Shown here piece by piece: positions 59,093 to 64,000 of a DNA stretch of 64,000 bases. Made by a program: the position numbers and the translations under genes. The notes under the pieces are model-generated. The model ran no database searches. It saw nothing but the letters and a program-made list of their open reading frames with translations, and was not told where the DNA came from. Numbering within the stretch: the first letter of the stretch is position 1; each line of letters opens with the position of its first letter. This DNA is from Microcoleus sp036704825 (GTDB lineage: Bacteria > Cyanobacteriota > Cyanobacteriia > Cyanobacteriales > Microcoleaceae), in the NCBI GenBank assembly GCA_036704825.1, contig JAUBSN010000004.1, positions 1-64,000 of the forward strand, written 5' to 3'.

Positions 59093-59332
59093 ATGACTGC
59101 TATGAAAGATTTAATCCAACAAGAGTTAGAAAAGCTCGATCTAGAACAACTCAAACAAGTATTTGAATTTATTGCCTTCCTAAAATTCCGTGCCCGATTA
59201 GCTACTATTCCAGCAATCGATGAAACTAACTTAGCTGCACTCTACGGCGAATTTGCCGAAGAAGACCGACAACTTGCGGAACTCGGAATAAGCGAATATG
59301 CAGAACTCCTAAAACATGAGGATTTGGCATGA
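59093..59332 (+). CDS. antitoxin of a MazEF-like pair
   Basis: The product has 79 residues (76 from ATG 59102). The helical N-terminal half (LIQQELEKLDLEQLKQVFEF, IAFLKFRARL) resembles DUF2281-type antitoxin starts. The acidic C-terminal half (FAEEDRQLAELGISEYAELL) suits toxin binding. Its TGA overlaps the ATG of the MazF gene. Confidence 0.7.
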   Translation: MTAMKDLIQQELEKLDLEQLKQVFEFIAFLKFRARLATIPAIDETNLAALYGEFAEEDRQLAELGISEYAELLKHEDLA

Positions 59333-59676
59333 CAGTCAGACGAGGTGAAATCTGGATTGCAGCCCTAGATCCTACACAAGGTTCCGAACAGGCAGGTGTA
59401 CGTCCCATAATTATTTTCCAGAACGATACTATTGCGAGATACACGACTACTGTTATCAGTATTCCTCTAACAACTAATCTGCGCCGTGCTTCTCTCCCTT
59501 CATGTGTTTTCATTCCCAGCGGTGAGGGAGGATTGACTCAAGATTCCGTTGCATTGTGCCATCAAATGCGAGTTTTGGATAAAACACGCTTGCGAAATAA
59601 AATTGGTGAAGTTAATTCAGATATCTTGGTAAAATTAGAAAATAATGTATTATTTACCTTGGGATATTTACCTTAA
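59329..59676 (+). CDS. MazF/PemK-family endoribonuclease toxin
   Basis: The product has 115 residues with family motifs VRRGEIWIAALDPTQGSEQA, VRPIIIFQND, VISIPLTTNLRRASLPS and SVALCHQMRVLDKTRL. It starts in ATGA overlap with the antitoxin gene and ends 20 bp before the histidine kinase gene. The pair sits inside a two-component operon, which is unusual. Confidence 0.9.
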   Translation: MTVRRGEIWIAALDPTQGSEQAGVRPIIIFQNDTIARYTTTVISIPLTTNLRRASLPSCVFIPSGEGGLTQDSVALCHQMRVLDKTRLRNKIGEVNSDILVKLENNVLFTLGYLP

Positions 59677-59696
59677 AAAAGAGCGCTAGACTCAAT

Positions 59697-61028
59697 GTGA
59701 ATCAAAATAAACTCTTTAACCGAACTCGCTGGCAATTAGCCATTTCCTATGCAGCAGTAATGGGTTTGATTTTAAGCTTGCTGGGATTTGGCGTATACAA
59801 GGCGATCGCCCACGCTCACTGGGTAGCCATAGACCGCGAATTAGAATCGGTAGCGGGGACGCTACACGACAGCCTAGAACTCAAATTGCAGCAGCCTGGA
59901 CGCTTGGAGCCAATAGTAAACGAACTTTTGCCCAACCTCCGCCTCATTGGAGTTCAAGGCATTAAAGAACAGTTGCCAAGCCGCCATATTTTAAGCGCTA
60001 TAAACCAAGGCTATTACTATATTCGTTTGTTTGATTATTCCGGGCAATTAATTGCTACCGCTGGCGCTTATCCCGAAGAACTACCAGCCGAATTCAACTC
60101 CCAATACTGGCAAACAATAACTGACAGCAAAGCCAATGTTTACCACCAAATTTCTGTAGCGCTACACACCCAAACACAGCAAGATTGGGGATATTTTCAA
60201 GTTGGGCGGAGCCTGCAAGACTTCAATGACTATCTCAGTACAGTGAAATGGGTTTTGAAATTAGGATTGCCTACAGCATTGATTTTGATAGGCTTTGCTA
60301 GTTGGTTGTTGGCAGGATTGGCCATGAAACCGATTTACTCTTCCTACCGACAAATCCAACAGTTTACAGCGGATGCAGCCCACGAATTGCGGACGCCTTT
60401 AGCGGCTTCGCAGGCGACTGTAGAATCGGCGCTGTTGACGCCTCAATTAGATGAAAAAGAGGCGCGGGAAATTTTGCGGACGGTAGAGCGCCAAAACCGA
60501 CGACTGACTCAGTTAGTGGCTGATTTGCTGCTACTGGCTCGCATGGATAATCAAGTGATACGCGATCGCCCTCAATTGTGTTGTTTGAATGACCTTGTTA
60601 GCGATTTAGTAGAGGAATTGGCAGCTTTGGCGATCGCATCTAAGGTAGCCCTAACCTCGTCCGTGCGGGTGCAGCAGCAATTAAATGTTGTCGGCAATTC
60701 CGACCAACTTTATCGCTTAGTTGCTAATTTAATTGTTAATGCCATTCAATACACTCCGGCGGGCGGGAAAGTAACAGTTATTTTAGATTGCAATCACATC
60801 GAGGCGATCGTTCAGGTTCAAGATACCGGTATTGGGATTGCGGTGGCAGATTTAGAGCGAATATTCGATCGATTTTACCGAGTCAACAGCGATCGATCGC
60901 GCCATACTGGCGGTTCGGGACTGGGATTGGCGATCGCCCAAACCATTGCCCGGGCACACGGCGGCAGCATCAGCGCCCGCAGCGAATTGGGTTCCGGCAG
61001 CACCTTTCTCCTGCAGTTGCCTTTGTGA
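59697..61028 (+). CDS. sensor histidine kinase (RppB/CopS-like)
   Basis: The product has 443 residues from GTG 59697. A first membrane helix (AVMGLILSLLGFGVYKAIAH) is followed by a ~150-residue outside domain, a second helix (LPTALILIGFASWLLAGLAM), DHp with His229 (AAHELRTPLAAS) and the ATPase domain (N box VNAIQYTPAGG, G boxes DTGIGIAV and GGSGLGLAIAQTI). The N terminus MNQNKLFNRTRWQLAISYAA is typical of cyanobacterial RppB. Copper as signal is inferred from context; the outside domain has few His or Met, so another signal is possible. Confidence 0.92.
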   Translation: MNQNKLFNRTRWQLAISYAAVMGLILSLLGFGVYKAIAHAHWVAIDRELESVAGTLHDSLELKLQQPGRLEPIVNELLPNLRLIGVQGIKEQLPSRHILSAINQGYYYIRLFDYSGQLIATAGAYPEELPAEFNSQYWQTITDSKANVYHQISVALHTQTQQDWGYFQVGRSLQDFNDYLSTVKWVLKLGLPTALILIGFASWLLAGLAMKPIYSSYRQIQQFTADAAHELRTPLAASQATVESALLTPQLDEKEAREILRTVERQNRRLTQLVADLLLLARMDNQVIRDRPQLCCLNDLVSDLVEELAALAIASKVALTSSVRVQQQLNVVGNSDQLYRLVANLIVNAIQYTPAGGKVTVILDCNHIEAIVQVQDTGIGIAVADLERIFDRFYRVNSDRSRHTGGSGLGLAIAQTIARAHGGSISARSELGSGSTFLLQLPL

Positions 61029-61433
61029 GCTACTATTTGAGGGCAACTGACATCTTGCACCATGTTCGCTGAACAGGCTTCCCTAGCCTGTTCCACAAAA
61101 AGTTAATTATCTTGTGGGGAGTAGGGGTTGGACAGGAGAACCCTTCGAGTGAAAGGGTGATTGAGAATTGTGCAAGATGTGGGGAAAACCGAATCATCTT
61201 TTTGTGGTAATCCCTTTTGCACAAGAGAGCACGATCGTCGAAAATCATTAAATAGTGCTCAGTCAGTAGTCAGCAGTCAGCAGTCAGCAGTTAGCAGTCA
61301 GTAGTCAGTAGTTAGCAGCTAACAACGTATAACCGGAAAATTAAGCTCGGCTAACAATTAATAGCTAATGACCAATGACCAATGACCAATGACTAATCAC
61401 GGTTCATTACCGATAAATACCTAGCGAAAAATT
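61029..61433. repeat. intergenic repeat cluster before htpG
   Basis: No gene is seen. The stretch holds a GAACAGGCTTCCCTAGCCTG hairpin (61070), a heptamer tract (AGTCAGC/AGTCAGT) at ~61260-61320, and TGACCAA heptamers at ~61367-61397. The htpG promoter must be in the last part. Confidence 0.6.
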
Positions 61434-63422
61434 ATGACAGTTTTAGAACAGGGAACAATCTCAATCCATACCGAAAATATTTTCCCGATTATCAAGAAGT
61501 CGCTATATACTGACCACGAAGTCTTCTTGCGGGAATTAATTTCTAACGGAGTCGATGCTATTGCCAAACTCAAAATGGTTTCCCGTTCCGGCGAATACGG
61601 CGGCGACATGGGCGAACCGCAAATCAACATAGCGATCGACAAAGAAAACAAAACCCTCTCAATTTCCGATAACGGCATCGGCATGACCGCCGATGAGGTA
61701 AAAAAATACATCAACCAAGTCGCTTTCTCCAGCGCAGAAGAATTTATTCAAAAATACCAAGGCAGCGGCGACGACGCAATCATTGGTCACTTCGGCCTAG
61801 GTTTCTACTCTTCTTTCATGGTGGCGAAGAAAGTAGACATTGATACTCTTTCTTACCAAGAAGGCTCCCAAGCAGTACACTGGTCTTGCGACGGTTCTCC
61901 AGCTTTTGAACTATCAGAATCTTCCCGCACGGAACGCGGCACTACTATTACTCTTACCCTCCAAGACGAAGAACAAGAATATTTAGAACCCACTCGCATT
62001 AAGCAGTTAATCAAAACTTACTGCGATTTCATGCCAGTTCCCATCAAATTTGAGGGAGAGGAACTCAACAAGCACAAAGCAATTTGGCGCGAATCAGCCA
62101 GCAATTTGCAAAAAGAAGATTACTTGGAACTGTACCGCTACCTTTACCCGTTCCAAGACGAGCCGCTGCTGTGGGTACACCTGAATACAGATTATCCTTT
62201 TATTGTCAACGGCATTCTTTACTTTCCAAAACTGCGGCCGGATGTCGATGTTACCCAAGGCAATATTAAGCTATTCTGCAACCAGGTTTTTGTCAGCGAC
62301 CACTGCGAAGAAATTATCCCGAAATTCTTGATGCCGCTGCGGGGAGTTATTGACAGTACCGACATTCCGCTGAACGTTTCTCGCAGTTCTTTGCAAAGCA
62401 ATCGCACTGTACGGAGAATCGCTGATTATATTGCGAAAAAAGTGGGCGATCGCCTGAAAGAACTCTACCGCGACGACCGTGACGAATACATCCGCTGCTG
62501 GCAAGATATCGGCACTTTTGTCAAGTTCGGAACTCTCAACGATGACAAGTTCAAAAAGCAAGTCGAAGATATCTTAATCTACCGCAGCACCTACGAACCA
62601 AAAGCCGACAAGCCAGAAACTGCAACGCCAGAAGTTCAGGTGCAAGCGGAGGAAGGAGATTTGTGGCAAGATGTCACTCCAAAGTCGGAAAATTCTACTT
62701 CCACGCAGCCTTACACGACGCTGAAAGAGTATTTGGAACGCAATCAAAAACGCCACGAAAATCGCGTGTTTTACTGTACCGATCCGGCGTCTCAAGCAAC
62801 TTACGTGGCTATGCACAAAAGCCAAGGTTTAGAAGTGCTGTTTATGGATTCTTTCATCGACACGCACTTTATCAGCTTCTTGGAAAGAGAATACTCAGAT
62901 GTCAAATTCTCGCGGGTTGATTCCGACATCGACGAAACGCTAATTGACAAAGAGAAAGAAGCGGAAATTGTCGATCCGGCGACGAATAAGACTCGCAGCG
63001 AACAAGTTAAAGAAATGTTCCAAAAAGCTCTCAACAAGCCGAAAGTGAACATTCGCACAGAAGCTTTGAAGTCTGACTCTGCGGAGGCGACGCCACCTGC
63101 GATCGTACTTTTGCCGGAAGCTTTGCGCCGGATGCGCGACATGACGGCGCTTTTGCAGCAGCAAGCGGCCGAATTCCCCGAAGAACACGTTTTGCTGGTG
63201 AATACCTCTCACCCGCTGATTCAAAATCTGGCTAGTTTGAGTCAGGGTGCGATTATTCAAGGCGGCGGCGAGTCTCCGTCGGCTGAGTTGGCGAGTATGA
63301 TTTGTCACCACGTTTACGACTTGGCTTTGATGGCCCAGAAGGGTTTCGATGCTGAAGGGATGAAGGATTTTGTCGAGCGATCGAATCAAGTGTTGACAAA
63401 ATTGACTCAACGTGCAATGTAA
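61434..63422 (+). CDS. htpG: HtpG, Hsp90 chaperone
   Basis: HtpG is a cytosolic ATP-dependent chaperone of 662 residues, slightly longer than in Escherichia coli. The N-terminal GHKL domain shows LRELISNGVDAIAKLK, SISDNGIGMTADEV and the GHFGLGFYSSFMVA lid region. The middle domain has VDSTDIPLNVSRSSLQSNRT (written here as PLNVSRSSLQSN). The C-terminal dimerisation part follows. SNGVDA has Val where many homologues have Ser/Ala. Single gene. Confidence 0.96.
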   Translation: MTVLEQGTISIHTENIFPIIKKSLYTDHEVFLRELISNGVDAIAKLKMVSRSGEYGGDMGEPQINIAIDKENKTLSISDNGIGMTADEVKKYINQVAFSSAEEFIQKYQGSGDDAIIGHFGLGFYSSFMVAKKVDIDTLSYQEGSQAVHWSCDGSPAFELSESSRTERGTTITLTLQDEEQEYLEPTRIKQLIKTYCDFMPVPIKFEGEELNKHKAIWRESASNLQKEDYLELYRYLYPFQDEPLLWVHLNTDYPFIVNGILYFPKLRPDVDVTQGNIKLFCNQVFVSDHCEEIIPKFLMPLRGVIDSTDIPLNVSRSSLQSNRTVRRIADYIAKKVGDRLKELYRDDRDEYIRCWQDIGTFVKFGTLNDDKFKKQVEDILIYRSTYEPKADKPETATPEVQVQAEEGDLWQDVTPKSENSTSTQPYTTLKEYLERNQKRHENRVFYCTDPASQATYVAMHKSQGLEVLFMDSFIDTHFISFLEREYSDVKFSRVDSDIDETLIDKEKEAEIVDPATNKTRSEQVKEMFQKALNKPKVNIRTEALKSDSAEATPPAIVLLPEALRRMRDMTALLQQQAAEFPEEHVLLVNTSHPLIQNLASLSQGAIIQGGGESPSAELASMICHHVYDLALMAQKGFDAEGMKDFVERSNQVLTKLTQRAM

Positions 63423-63666
63423 TTACCCCCCCCAACCCCCCCTTGCTAAGGGGGGGAGCAAGAGTTTATTTTTGTTAGTAGGAGCAGGAGCTTTACCTAA
63501 TCAGTTTATTTCTGTTGGTAAAGGGGGAGCAAGAGTTTATTTCCCTTGCTGAGCGGGCGATCGGGGGTTTTCTTGTCCCCCCCTTAACAAGGGGGGCTAG
63601 GGGGGTTCTGCGCTGTTGCTATATAATAAAAGGCTGCACGAAAAAAACGGTAATCTGGAGGGAAGT
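63423..63666. repeat. intergenic repeats between htpG and rpmB
   Basis: CCCCCCTTGCTAAGGGGGGG (63441) and CCCCCTTAACAAGGGGGGC (63580) are inverted repeats of the same family. AGCAAGAGTTTATTT occurs twice (63460 and 63528). The first hairpin may terminate htpG. GGAGGGAAGT precedes rpmB as ribosome-binding site. Confidence 0.7.
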
Positions 63667-63903
63667 ATGTCACGGAAATGTCAGCTAACGGGGAAGAAGG
63701 CTAATAACGGTTTTGCAGTTTCTCACTCGCACCACCGCACTCACAAATTGCAAGACGCAAATTTACAGTGGAAGCGGGTTTGGTGGCCCCAGGAGAAGCG
63801 CTGGGTAAGATTGCACCTTTCTACAAAGGCGATTAAAACCTTGCAAAACAAGGGTTTGGAAATTATGGCGAAGGAAGCTGGAATTAACCTGTACAAGCTT
63901 TAA
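63667..63903 (+). CDS. rpmB: 50S ribosomal protein L28
   Basis: The product has 78 residues, the normal length. MSRKCQLTGKKANNGFAVSH and HRTHKLQDANLQWKRVW are the family start; RLHLSTKAIKTLQNKGLE follows. The start at ATG 63667 is set by the GGAGGGAAGT site and the family; the frame is open upstream but not coding. Confidence 0.97.
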   Translation: MSRKCQLTGKKANNGFAVSHSHHRTHKLQDANLQWKRVWWPQEKRWVRLHLSTKAIKTLQNKGLEIMAKEAGINLYKL

Positions 63904-63925
63904 AAAAACTTGGCTAAATTAAAAT

Positions 63926-63966
63926 GAGGGCGATCGCACACTTGACAGTGCGATCGCCCTTATTTT
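63926..63966 (+). terminator. terminator of rpmB built from two HIP1 sites
   Basis: AGGGCGATCGCAC (63927-63939) and GTGCGATCGCCCT (63948-63960) form a 13-bp stem with an 8-nt loop, followed by TATTTT. Each arm contains GCGATCGC. Confidence 0.75.
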
Positions 63967-64000
63967 ACAGAAAAACCTTTACTAAAGCCACTTTCTGGAT

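Overview
The window comes from a filamentous cyanobacterium, most likely of the Microcoleus/Oscillatoria/Phormidium group. This is inferred from the abundant HIP1 octamer GCGATCGC, a CrtR-type carotene hydroxylase, the cyanobacterial pyruvate kinase with a C-terminal PEP-utilising domain, a cyanobacterial-type Atx1 copper chaperone, heptameric short tandem repeats, and many families of short interspersed repeats (AAACCCGGTTTCT, GGAACAGGC..., CCCCTTGCTAAGGGG...).

Left arm (1-5.8 kb): part of a plasmid- or satellite-like element that ends at a tRNA-Thr(CGU) gene. It carries small unknown ORFs, two related hairpins with a CCCTAGGG apex, a TOPRIM/D5/SF3 primase-helicase, an iteron array (CTAGAC, 11-bp phase), a ribbon-helix-helix (RHH) protein, a coiled-coil ORF and a second iteron array. 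The RHH and coiled-coil frames look joined by a programmed -1 frameshift: slippery heptamer GGGAAAA, 5-nt spacer, perfect 12-bp stem.

Core and accessory zone (5.9-28 kb): pyk, crtR, an orphan CRISPR array of 30 identical 36-nt repeats with a duplicated leader-side segment, a mazF toxin next to a DUF433 antitoxin gene broken by TGA, a ~220-bp repeat sitting exactly after the stop codons of two unrelated genes, aroH, a MITE, sppA, an EamA transporter, an ATPase plus TOPRIM-like pair resembling two-gene anti-phage systems, an M28 peptidase, a 5-oxoprolinase-type protein invaded in frame by four interspersed repeats, and a 1005-aa protein with a PD-(D/E)XK-like nuclease, a STAND-like NTPase and two tandem QLSLF sliding-clamp-binding motifs. 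This last protein is the strongest candidate for an undescribed defence or replication-surveillance factor.

Housekeeping zone (27-41 kb): a sigma factor, a [2Fe-2S] ferredoxin, a trehalose synthase-maltokinase fusion, a small membrane protein, ClpB with an unusual insert, an MBOAT/SGNH polysaccharide acetylation pair, a HEAT-like/coiled-coil membrane protein and glyoxalase I.

Metal island (41-61 kb): copper P-type ATPase and Atx1 behind a MerR-type promoter with a 20-bp spacer, a DUF305 (CopM-like) lipoprotein, a CusB-like adaptor, a CusA/CzcA-like RND pump, a Ftr1 permease/EfeO-like/multicopper oxidase iron-uptake operon running the other way, and an OmpR-type response regulator plus histidine kinase split by a second MazEF-like module. 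Five copies of TTTCAT-N5-TTTCAT precede copper genes and the regulator gene, implying one regulon. Two accessory insertions interrupt the island: a three-gene TIGR04255 cassette, and an ABC substrate-binding lipoprotein gene bounded by a duplication of the RND gene start and promoter. The window ends with htpG and rpmB.
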